NCBI RefSeq assembly: GCF_040689395.1
Contig: NZ_JBFAZX010000006.1
Coordinates: 1 to 64,000, forward strand
Reading direction: 5' to 3'
DNA length: 64,000 nucleotides
From: Dactylosporangium sp040689395
Lineage (GTDB): Bacteria > Actinomycetota > Actinomycetes > Mycobacteriales > Micromonosporaceae
This document shows, piece by piece, positions 40,502 to 47,666 of the stretch; the first letter of the stretch is position 1; the number at the start of each line of letters is the position of its first letter. The notes under the pieces were generated by a model. That model did no database searches, was not told the origin of the DNA, and worked only from the letters and a program-made list of their open reading frames with translations. The translations under genes were made by a program, and so were the position numbers.

Positions 40502-41257
40502 ATGAACGAAGAGCGGTTCCGCGCCGTGGTGCGGCGCGAGGCGGGCGGCGACCCCGCCACGGTCACGCGCACCGTGCTCGAGACGCTCGCGGAGCGGCTG
40601 ATGCCGGGGCTCGTCCACGCGCTGCGCGACCGGCTGCCCGCCGGGATCGCACGCGAGCTGATCACCGGGGTGTCGCACGAGACGTTCGGCGCGGACGAGT
40701 TCGTGCTGCGGGTCGCCGTGCGGGCCGGCGTGGACCGGGAGAGAGCCGAGCGCTACGCCCGGGCCGTATTCACGGCGCTCAGCCGCGCGCTGGAGCCGGC
40801 GGACCTGGCGGTGGCCCTGGCCGAGCTGCCGCGCGACTACCGGCCGCTGACCGAGGGGGCCACGCGGTCGGCGCGGGAGCTGGACGAGTTCGTGCGGCGG
40901 GTCGCCGACCGCGCCGGCGCCACCCCCGAGCGGGCCCGCAGGGCGAGCGAGGCGGCGATGGAGACGCTGGCCGAGCGCATCAGCGGCGGCGAGGTCGACG
41001 ACCTGATCAGGGAGCTGCCGCTCGAGCTGCGCCCCGTGCTCGAGCGGGGCAGGGCGCGCTCCGGCGGCCGGGGCCGCCGGATGAACCTGGAGGAGTTCCT
41101 GCGCCTCGTCGCCGAGCGCGCGGACGCGGGCCCGGACGAGGCCCGCGACCTGACGCGGGCCGTGCTGGTCACGGTCCACGACGCCGTCACCGACAAGGAG
41201 TTCGGCGACCTCCTCGCGCAGCTGCCGAGGGAGTACGCCGAGCTGGCGCACGCCTGA
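40502..41257 (+). CDS. DUF2267-family protein with three repeats
   Basis: This 251-residue soluble helical protein is made of three tandem DUF2267 units of about 80 residues. The second (DEFVRRVADRAGATPERARR) and third (EEFLRLVAERADAGPDEARD) starts are clearly alike, and each unit ends with a L(A/P)xxLPxE(Y/L)-type phrase. Function of the family is unknown. ATG 40502 is 100 bp after the RCK gene stop, on the same strand. Confidence 0.8.
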   Translation: MNEERFRAVVRREAGGDPATVTRTVLETLAERLMPGLVHALRDRLPAGIARELITGVSHETFGADEFVLRVAVRAGVDRERAERYARAVFTALSRALEPADLAVALAELPRDYRPLTEGATRSARELDEFVRRVADRAGATPERARRASEAAMETLAERISGGEVDDLIRELPLELRPVLERGRARSGGRGRRMNLEEFLRLVAERADAGPDEARDLTRAVLVTVHDAVTDKEFGDLLAQLPREYAELAHA

Positions 41258-41258
41258 C

Positions 41259-41867
41259 CTAACGGCTGTAGAACTCCACGATCAGCTGCTCTTCGCACAG
41301 GACCGGGATTTCCCGGCGCAGCGGCAGGCGGATCAGACGCGTCCGCAGGCCGGGCAGGTCCGTGTCCAGGTAGGGCGCGGTGCGCTCGCCTGCGTGGGCG
41401 CCCGCGGCGGCGACGACGAACGGCGTCTTCGTGCGGCTGCGCTCGGCGACCTCGATGACGTCGCCCGGGCGCACGCGCGCGGACGGGCGGTCGACGCGCC
41501 TGCCGTTCACGTTCACGTGCTGGTGGGTGACGACCTGGCGGGCCTGGTAGATGGTGCGCGCGAAGCCCGCCCGCAGGACCAGGGCGTCGAGGCGGGTCTC
41601 GAGGTCGACGATGAGCTCCTCGCCGGTCTTGCCCGGGCGGCGCACGGCGCGGTCGAACGCGGCGCGCAACTGCTTCTCGCGCACGTTGTACTGCGCCTTC
41701 AGCCGCTGCTTCTCCAGCAGGCGCACCTTGTAGTCGCTCACCTTGGGCCGGCTGCGGCCGTGCTGTCCGGGCGGGAACGGGCGGCGCTCGAAGTACTTGA
41801 CGTCCTTGGGGGTCAGCGGGATGCCCAGCGCGCGCGAGCGCCGGACCTTGGGGCGTGACTGGTTCAC
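41259..41867 (-). CDS. rpsD: 30S ribosomal protein S4, alternative cysteine-free type
   Basis: This 202-residue S4 has the KTGEELIVDLETRLDALVLR block and the S4 RNA-binding domain (VTHQHVNVNGRRVDRPSARV). The N-terminus reads VNQSRPKVRRSRALGIPLTP and lacks the CxxC zinc ligands of the usual S4. It stands alone rather than in the rpsM-rpsK-rpsD-rpoA operon, so it may be a second, zinc-independent copy; the rest of the genome would have to confirm that. GTG 41867 follows AAAGGAG. It shares a 44-bp divergent control region, containing an iron-box-like palindrome, with the DUF2470 gene. Confidence 0.9.
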   Translation of the reverse strand: MNQSRPKVRRSRALGIPLTPKDVKYFERRPFPPGQHGRSRPKVSDYKVRLLEKQRLKAQYNVREKQLRAAFDRAVRRPGKTGEELIVDLETRLDALVLRAGFARTIYQARQVVTHQHVNVNGRRVDRPSARVRPGDVIEVAERSRTKTPFVVAAAGAHAGERTAPYLDTDLPGLRTRLIRLPLRREIPVLCEEQLIVEFYSR

Positions 41868-41881
41868 TTTGCTCCTTTCAA

Positions 41882-41902
41882 CTAAGGTAAGGCTAACCTT
41901 AG
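41882..41902. promoter_or_regulatory. Iron-box-like palindrome (IdeR/DtxR type)
   Basis: The 21-bp CTAAGGTAAG-G-CTAACCTTAG is symmetric at 18 of 21 positions. Its central 19 bases match 16 of 19 positions of the IdeR consensus TTAGGTTAGGCTAACCTAA. It lies between the divergent rpsD and DUF2470 genes and touches the latter's AGGAGG. Confidence 0.7.
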
Positions 41903-41910
41903 GAGGTCGG

Positions 41911-42573
41911 ATGTCAAAGCTGCCCACCCCGGCCGAGCGGCTGCGCTCGCTGATCGCCACCGCCGGCTCACTGACCCTGCACGTCCCCGGCGGCCGGTGC
42001 GACCTGATCGGCGCCCACCGGGTCGAGGCCGGTCGCATCCTTCTGGACAGGCCGGATGTCGTACCGCTGGAGCCGGAGGTCGCCGCCGTGCTGGAGCTCA
42101 CCGACATCGTGCCGACCCCGGCCCGCACCCGGGTGCGGGCGAGGGCGACCTTCGCCGGCTGGCTGGGCGAGTGCGACGGCGGCACGATGGCGCTCGATCT
42201 GGCGGAGGCGACGCTGCAGGATCCGGCGTACGGCGCCGACAGCGAGATCTCCGTCGACCCCGACGACTTCGCCGCCGCGGCGCCCGATCCGCTGGCCGAG
42301 CTCGAGGCCGACCTGCTGTGCCACCTCGACGCGTCGCACCCGGGCGCGATCGACCGGCTGGCGCGCCTGATCCCGCCGCACCACCTGCACGGCGTGCGCC
42401 GGATCGTGCCCGTCCGGCTGGACCGCTACGGCGTGGTCCTGCGGCTGGAGTTCGCCGCGCGGGCCCGGGACGTACGACTCCCGTTTCCGACCCCGCTCGA
42501 CAAGGCCGAGCAGGCCGGCGAGCGGATGCAGGAGCTCTACGCCCGGGCCCGCTGCTGCCGGGGCGGCCACTGA
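41911..42573 (+). CDS. DUF2470-domain protein, probably iron-regulated
   Basis: This 220-residue cytoplasmic protein has a C-terminal DUF2470 domain (LCHLDASHPGAIDRLARLIP, then VRRIVPVRLDRYGVVLRLEF), a domain found next to haem-handling PPOX-type folds. The N-terminal half (about 1-110) resembles the matching split-barrel region without a recognised cofactor motif. ATG 41911 follows AGGAGG with 4-nt spacing, overlapping the iron box, which suggests repression when iron is plentiful. A role in haem or iron metabolism is likely but inferred. Confidence 0.75.
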   Translation: MSKLPTPAERLRSLIATAGSLTLHVPGGRCDLIGAHRVEAGRILLDRPDVVPLEPEVAAVLELTDIVPTPARTRVRARATFAGWLGECDGGTMALDLAEATLQDPAYGADSEISVDPDDFAAAAPDPLAELEADLLCHLDASHPGAIDRLARLIPPHHLHGVRRIVPVRLDRYGVVLRLEFAARARDVRLPFPTPLDKAEQAGERMQELYARARCCRGGH

Positions 42574-42587
42574 GCCGCACGCACGGC

Positions 42588-42626
42588 GAGGGCCGCCGCC
42601 CGACTGACCTACGGGCGGCGGCCCTC
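42588..42626. terminator. Bidirectional terminator hairpin
   Basis: GAGGGCCGCCGCCCG and CGGGCGGCGGCCCTC form a perfect 15-bp stem around a 9-nt loop between the convergent DUF2470 and chitinase genes. Confidence 0.88.
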
Positions 42627-42640
42627 CGTACCGGTGCGGC

Positions 42641-44017
42641 TCAGCAGGCGCCGTTGTCGGTCCAGACGTTCTGCGAGTTGTTGCCGGGGATGTCGCCCTG
42701 GGTCCACCACTTGGCGGTCCACTTGTGGCCGTTGTACGACACCGTCGCGCCGCCGTTGTAGGCGGTCGACGACGACCAGGCGGGCGGGCAGGTCGGCGGC
42801 TGGGTCGTCCCGCCGCCGCAGGTGCCCTGGTCGACCCAGACACCCGCGGTGCCGGGCGTCTCGCCCTGGGTCCACCACTGGGCCCGCCAGGTGTGGCCGT
42901 TGTACGACACGAGGGCACCGCCGGTGTAGGCGATGGACGACGACCAGGCCGCGGCGCTGCACACACCCGTCGACGGCGACGGCGAGGCCGAGGTCGGCGG
43001 GATGCTGGTGGGCGGCGTCGCGCCGGCGAAGCGGGCCGTGTACTTCGTGAACTCCCACGCCGTCTGCGGCACGCTGCTGCAGGTGCCCGACGTGGTGCTC
43101 TGGTTCGGGTCGGCACACTGGCGGTCACGGTTGACCGACCAGTACGTGTAGCGGGCCAGGCGGTGCGAGGTCGCGTAGTCGAGGACGGTCTGGAAGTCGG
43201 CCTGGCGGAAGTACTCGCCGGCGTCGCTGCGTCCGTTCATCATCGACACGCCCTCGTGGGCGTACGCGGTGGCGCTGTCCCAGCCGAACGTGTTCATCAG
43301 GATGCCGTGGAACGCCTCCAGCGCGCTGGTCTGCGCCGACGCGCCGTTGAAGCCCCCGTCGAACGGCATGATCGAGTAGTTGTTCGGCGTGAAGCCCAGG
43401 CTCTTGGCGTCGTTGAGCATCTGCTGGCCGAACCAGCCGGTGCCGGCGGCGGTGCCCGCCGTGGTCACCGAGATGTACAGGCCGGGGTTGTTCTGCTGCA
43501 GGATCTGCGCGGCACCGAGCTCGTTGTGCACCGCCGCGGCGTTCTCGTACTCCGGCTCCTCGAGGTCGAAGTCGATCGCCTTCAGGCCGTACTTCGTGAC
43601 CACCTGCTGGTAGGCGGCGGCGGTCGCGGCCGGCGTGCCGCAGGTCTGTCCGAGCTTGGTGCCGCCGTACCCACCGATGGAGACGCTCACGTCGCCGCCG
43701 TTGGCGCGGATGCGCGCGATGACGTTGGCCGCGTCGGTGTCGGAGGAGACCGCTCGGGTGCCGTCCCACGTCGGGGTACATCCGCCGCCGTTGGGCGCCA
43801 GGATGAACGCGAGCTGGAACGCCTTCTGCCCGGTCGCGTTCATGACCTCGATGGGGTCGGGCGGGCTGTTGTCGAACGGCATGAGGTAGGGGGCCGAGGC
43901 ATACCAGTTGCTGGTAAGCGCGGCGTTGGCGGACTGGGCGCTGATCACGCCGAGGGTCGTCGCGCCCAGGGTGGCGGCGGCGGTCAGCGCGAGGGGGATC
44001 AGGGATTTGCGTTTCAT
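42641..44017 (-). CDS. Secreted GH18 chitinase with two C-terminal chitin-binding modules
   Basis: This 458-residue protein has a signal peptide (MKRKSLIPLALTAAATLGAT, ending near AQSANA), a GH18 barrel with the catalytic GLKAIDFDLEEPE (last Glu is the proton donor; the first Asp of DxxDxDxE is Lys, so activity may be altered), a Pro/Ser/Thr linker, and two CBM5/12 modules (CSAAAWSSSIAYTGGALVSY and CPPAWSSSTAYNGGATVSYN, each with NGHxWxAxWWTQG). ATG 44017 follows GGAGGG with 5-nt spacing; an in-frame GTG lies upstream. Binding to chitin or cellulose-like polymers is expected. Confidence 0.88.
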   Translation of the reverse strand: MKRKSLIPLALTAAATLGATTLGVISAQSANAALTSNWYASAPYLMPFDNSPPDPIEVMNATGQKAFQLAFILAPNGGGCTPTWDGTRAVSSDTDAANVIARIRANGGDVSVSIGGYGGTKLGQTCGTPAATAAAYQQVVTKYGLKAIDFDLEEPEYENAAAVHNELGAAQILQQNNPGLYISVTTAGTAAGTGWFGQQMLNDAKSLGFTPNNYSIMPFDGGFNGASAQTSALEAFHGILMNTFGWDSATAYAHEGVSMMNGRSDAGEYFRQADFQTVLDYATSHRLARYTYWSVNRDRQCADPNQSTTSGTCSSVPQTAWEFTKYTARFAGATPPTSIPPTSASPSPSTGVCSAAAWSSSIAYTGGALVSYNGHTWRAQWWTQGETPGTAGVWVDQGTCGGGTTQPPTCPPAWSSSTAYNGGATVSYNGHKWTAKWWTQGDIPGNNSQNVWTDNGAC

Positions 44018-44047
44018 GGACCCCTCCACGAACACGTGCGGACGTGA

Positions 44048-44072
44048 CGCTAACTGTTAACAAAGTTAAGCG
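44048..44072. promoter_or_regulatory. Inverted repeat upstream of the chitinase gene
   Basis: CGCTAAC (44048-44054) and GTTAAGCG (44065-44072) form a near-palindrome around TGTTAACAAA, 31 bp before the chitinase ATG. It could be an operator or part of the promoter; the regulator is unknown, and no recognisable dre-type DasR site was seen. Confidence 0.3.
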
Positions 44073-44180
44073 TTGAAGGGAACGTACAACTTCATCGATG
44101 TCCGTGCAAGTGCTCTTAAGGCTCCGCTCACCTATCGGCGCGGCGCCCACGGCGTTGCGGAAATGCCGGTCGCCTGCCCG

Positions 44181-44720
44181 CTACGCCCGGCCCCTCGCCA
44201 ACGCGTCCACCCTCCGCAGCGCGTCAGGCAACCGATACGCCCCGCCCATCCGGAGCACATACGCGGCGGCGGTGGCGAGCGGGAGGCCGGCGGCGGTGAC
44301 GTACAGCGGCTTCGCGGCGCCGCCCCGGCGGACCTCGGCGGCGTGGGTCGCGGTGCGGAAGGCCGTCTTCGCCACGCCGATCACCGGCAGGCCCAACTCG
44401 GCGTGAACGTGCGCGCCGAGGCCGGGGCGGCCCGCCGGGTCGAGGTCGACGTACCCGTCGACGACCAGCAACTCCACGGGCTCGACGCCGGCCAGGACGG
44501 CGCGGATCGCGGGCAGCTCTCGCTTGTAGAAGCTGCCCGGCTCGTATGCGGCCACGTCGTCCAGCCAGCACACACGCTCCTGCAGGATCGACGGGAACGT
44601 GGGCGCCCCGCCGACGACGAGCGCCGCCCGGGCGCCGCCGGTGTCCGGATAGTGCACGTCGACGGCCCCGGTCCGATCCATGACGACCAAAATAGCGACC
44701 CCGAGTTCCCGGAGCCGCAT
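44181..44720 (-). CDS. nfi: Endonuclease V family protein, short form
   Basis: This 179-residue protein contains the endonuclease V core that cleaves near deoxyinosine: GAVDVHYPDTGGARAALVV with the first catalytic Asp, the YEPGSFYKRELP wedge, ELLVVDGYVDLDPAGRPGLG with the second acidic site, and VIGVAKTAFRTA. It lacks the ~30-residue N-terminal helix of E. coli Nfi. ATG 44720 is the longest start; ATG 44681 (MDRTGAVDV) is an alternative. It follows the XRE gene by 3 bp. Confidence 0.82.
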   Translation of the reverse strand: MRLRELGVAILVVMDRTGAVDVHYPDTGGARAALVVGGAPTFPSILQERVCWLDDVAAYEPGSFYKRELPAIRAVLAGVEPVELLVVDGYVDLDPAGRPGLGAHVHAELGLPVIGVAKTAFRTATHAAEVRRGGAAKPLYVTAAGLPLATAAAYVLRMGGAYRLPDALRRVDALARGRA

Positions 44721-44723
44721 GCG

Positions 44724-45014
44724 CTACGCCACGCGGCTCGCCGTCTGCTTCCTGCCAGCACTCTCGGCCCTGTTCTCAGCGGTGGCCTCGGCCAGCCTGG
44801 ACAGGTCGAGGTCGAGCACCCGGGCGAGCGCGGCGACCGTGAAGAACGCCGGGGTGACGATCGCCCCGCGCTCGATCTTGCGCAGCGTGTCGAGCGAGAT
44901 CCCGGCCTCCAGCGCGACCGCCGCCGCGCTGCGCGGCCCGCGCGCCTCCTGCAGCAGCCGGCCCAGCACCAGCCCCCGGTGCCGCTCGTCATCGGTCAGC
45001 GGGTTGCGCACCAT
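44724..45014 (-). CDS. XRE-family helix-turn-helix protein
   Basis: This 96-residue DNA-binding protein has a Cro/C1-type HTH: HRGLVLGRLLQEARGPRSAA, then ALEAGISLDTLRKIERGAIV and TVAALARVLDLDLSRLAEAT. ATG 45014 is chosen because upstream frame overlaps the map remnant on the other strand. It is immediately upstream of the endonuclease V gene and divergent from the map fragment. Confidence 0.8.
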   Translation of the reverse strand: MVRNPLTDDERHRGLVLGRLLQEARGPRSAAAVALEAGISLDTLRKIERGAIVTPAFFTVAALARVLDLDLSRLAEATAENRAESAGRKQTASRVA

Positions 45015-45035
45015 GCGAACGATGATAATCCTGGT

Positions 45036-45245
45036 ATGAGAATATTCGGCATGGTGGCACCGAAGAGTGCGGCGGAACTCGCGACGATGCGCGAGGCCGG
45101 CCGGACGGTGGCCCAGACCCTCAAGGCCGCGAGCGAGGCCGCGGCGCCCGGCGTGACCCCGCCGAGTTGGACGACCTGGCCCGCGAGATGCTCGCCGCGA
45201 ATGGCGCGAAGTCGTCGTTCCCGCACTGCCACCTGAAAAGCTAGG
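45036..45245 (+). pseudogene. map: Methionine aminopeptidase N-terminal fragment, frameshifted
   Basis: The reading begins MRIFGMVAPKSAAELATMRE and continues AGRTVAQTLKAASEAAAPGV TP, the start of type I methionine aminopeptidase. After GVTP the correct continuation (AELDDLAREMLAANGAKSSF) is in another frame, and the sequence stops at 45245 after PHCHLKS, before any metal-binding residue. It is a dead fragment of about 70 codons; a functional map must lie elsewhere. Confidence 0.75.
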
Positions 45246-45544
45246 TTGCATTTCGATAGAATGCATTTTTACAAAAAGCGGATTGCCGTACTCGGGTGTT
45301 ACCGCGCAGCGTGAGCAGTGCGGCGAACGCGATCGCGCTCGGCCGCGCGACGCGGCAGGAAGCCCTTAGTCAGCGTTCGGGCTGACAGGGCTACCGGTGA
45401 TTGGTGAACAGAAAAAATAGGCGTTTCAGACGGGTATCGAACATCCGCCGTACAGCCGAGTGAAATTCGACCGGGCACACCAATAAGATCTCCGCGCCCC
45501 ATTCAGAACAGGGGTCACCCCCCTTTTTCGCAGGAGGCCAGGAT
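45246..45544. other. AT-richer leader region of the subtilase gene
   Basis: No gene is supportable in these 299 bp. A small hairpin TGCATT/AATGCA followed by TTTTT (about 45248-45272) looks like an intrinsic terminator for the map fragment. The remainder presumably holds the subtilase promoter, and the AGGAGG Shine-Dalgarno sequence lies at its end. Confidence 0.5.
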
Positions 45545-47614
45545 TTGAACTCCCGGTTGCCCAGGTACGCCCTGTTCGCCGCGACAGCGGCGACGACCGT
45601 CGTGGCGGGCGCAGCACTCGCGCCCGTGGCCGCGATGGCCGAAACGGCCGGCCCCAACCTCAGCTACGTCGTCAACGCGGTGAGCAAGGAGCGGACGGCG
45701 GACGCCGCCGCCGCTGTCACCGCGGCCGGCGGCACGGTGACGGTGTCGTACGCCCAGATCGGCGTGGTCATCGCACGCTCCACGAATCCCTCCTTCGTCC
45801 AGGCGGTGAAGGGCGCCGCCCACGGCGACGCCGTGCACTCCGTGGGCGCGACCCGGACCGCGGCCCTGCCCGCCATGGCCGAGGACACCGAGGCCGTCGA
45901 GGCCGCCGATGCCTACACGCCGGACGCGATGGAGAACGCGACGCGCCAGAGCGACATGATCCTCATCGGTGCGCGCGCGGCGCACGAGGTCAGCCTCGGC
46001 AGTGCGACCGTCACGGTCGGTGTCCTCGACGACGGCATCGACGCCAACCACCAGGACCTCGCGCCGGTGGTCGACCAGTCGAAGTCCGTCAGCTGCGTCG
46101 GTACCGGCGCTCCCGACACGACGCCGGGCGCGTGGCGACCCACCAGCCTGACCGCCGACTACCACGGGACGCACGTGGCCGGGACCATCGCCTCGGCCAA
46201 GAACGGCGTCGGCATCGTCGGCGTCGCGCCCGGCGTGAAGCTGGCCTCCATCAAGGTGGTCAACTCCGACGGCTTCATCTACCCCGAGTACGCGATCTGC
46301 GGCTTCGTCTGGGCGGCGGAGCACGGCATCCAGATTACGAACAACAGCTACTACATCGACCCGTGGCTGTACTGGTGCGAGAGCCAGTCCGACCAGGCGC
46401 CGGTCGTCGAGGCGGTCCGTCGAGCGGTGGGCTACACCACCGCCAACGGCGTCCTCAACATCGCGGCGGCGGGCAACGAGAACCACGACCTCGCCAACAA
46501 GACGGTGGACACGACGAGCCCCGACGACACCAAACCGGTGCGCCGCACGCTCGACCCGAGCTGCCTCAACCTACCGGGCGAGATGCCCGGTGTGGTGACG
46601 GTCTCCTCCACGACCCAGCCGACCGCTCCGGCGGCGGCCGTCGGGCCGTGGGCGCCGGGCCTGACCACGCAGCCGGCCCGGTCGTCCTTCTCGAGCTTCG
46701 GTCTCGGGGTCGTGGACGTCACGGCACCCGGCTCGAGCATCTACTCCACCTCCCCGTCGACCGGGGTCAGCAGCTACCGGACGCTCTCGGGCACCTCGAT
46801 GGCGTCGCCGCACGTCGCGGGCGTCGCCGCGCTGCTGGCGTCCAAGCACCCGGGTGCGACCCCCGACTACATCGCGGAACTGCTGCGCAAGCAGGCGATC
46901 CCGCTCGCCTGCCCCACCTCCGGCACCGACTTCACCCAGGGCCGGTGCAAGGTGGATCCCGCCAACCCGTCCGTCAACGGCTTCTTCGGATACGGGATGG
47001 TCAACGCCTACAAGGCCGTCACCGAGGCGGAAGACGTGACCCCACCGACCGTGGCGGTCACCGGCGTCGCCCAGGGCCAGCAGATCACACTGGGCACGCC
47101 CGTGGCGCCCTCCTGCACGACGACCGACGGTGACAGTGGCGTGGCGAAGCCCGCGACCCTGTCTGTTACCGGCGGTCCGAAGGTCGGCTACTTCACCGCC
47201 ACGTGCGCCGGCGGCCGTGACCGCGCCGGCAACACGGCGGCTCCGGTCAGCGTCACCTACCAGGTGGTGTTCGGCTGGCGCGACTTCGGCTCGCCGATCA
47301 ACGTCGACAAGCTCAACGTCGTGAAGGCCGGCAGCGCGGTCCCGGTGAAGTTCGGCCTCTCCGGCAACCAGGGTCTGGACATCCTCGCCGGCGGCGCCCC
47401 GTCGATGCAGACGGTGGTGTGCGACACGTCCGCACCGCAGGACCCGGTGGAGGCGACGGTCACGGCGGGGTCGAGCTCGCTGACCTACGACGCCACGTCC
47501 GACCAGTACAACTACGTCTGGAAGACGCAGAAGACCCAGGCGAAGACGTGCGGGCGGCTCGTCGTCACGCTGATCGACGGCACCACCCACACCGCGAATT
47601 TCATGTTCAACTGA
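45545..47614 (+). CDS. Secreted subtilisin-family (S8) serine protease
   Basis: This 689-residue protein has a signal peptide (1-32), a short propeptide-like region (about 38-105), and a subtilase domain with the triad Asp162 (VGVLDDGID), His207 (YHGTHVAGTIAS) and Ser418 (SGTSMASPHVAG). After residue 500 come a small beta domain (PPTVAVTGVAQGQQITLGTP) and a C-terminal PxKF-like module (VPVKFGLSGNQGLDIL). TTG 45545 follows AGGAGG with 7-nt spacing and places the signal peptide correctly. It is a secreted degradative or processing protease, a possible substrate of protein O-mannosylation. Confidence 0.9.
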   Translation: MNSRLPRYALFAATAATTVVAGAALAPVAAMAETAGPNLSYVVNAVSKERTADAAAAVTAAGGTVTVSYAQIGVVIARSTNPSFVQAVKGAAHGDAVHSVGATRTAALPAMAEDTEAVEAADAYTPDAMENATRQSDMILIGARAAHEVSLGSATVTVGVLDDGIDANHQDLAPVVDQSKSVSCVGTGAPDTTPGAWRPTSLTADYHGTHVAGTIASAKNGVGIVGVAPGVKLASIKVVNSDGFIYPEYAICGFVWAAEHGIQITNNSYYIDPWLYWCESQSDQAPVVEAVRRAVGYTTANGVLNIAAAGNENHDLANKTVDTTSPDDTKPVRRTLDPSCLNLPGEMPGVVTVSSTTQPTAPAAAVGPWAPGLTTQPARSSFSSFGLGVVDVTAPGSSIYSTSPSTGVSSYRTLSGTSMASPHVAGVAALLASKHPGATPDYIAELLRKQAIPLACPTSGTDFTQGRCKVDPANPSVNGFFGYGMVNAYKAVTEAEDVTPPTVAVTGVAQGQQITLGTPVAPSCTTTDGDSGVAKPATLSVTGGPKVGYFTATCAGGRDRAGNTAAPVSVTYQVVFGWRDFGSPINVDKLNVVKAGSAVPVKFGLSGNQGLDILAGGAPSMQTVVCDTSAPQDPVEATVTAGSSSLTYDATSDQYNYVWKTQKTQAKTCGRLVVTLIDGTTHTANFMFN

Positions 47615-47630
47615 CAGCTGACTGAAAAGC

Positions 47631-47662
47631 GGCGGCCCGGAGGCACATGCCTCCGGGCCGCC
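47631..47662. terminator. Bidirectional terminator hairpin
   Basis: GGCGGCCCGGAGGCA and TGCCTCCGGGCCGCC form a perfect 15-bp stem around CA, between the convergent subtilase and large sugar-dehydrogenase genes. Confidence 0.88.
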
Positions 47663-47666
47663 GTCG

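Noticed and set aside
42641..44017. Treating the GH18 protein as certainly inactive
   Set aside because: The first Asp of DxxDxDxE is replaced, but the catalytic Glu and the last two Asp are kept, so loss of activity is not shown.
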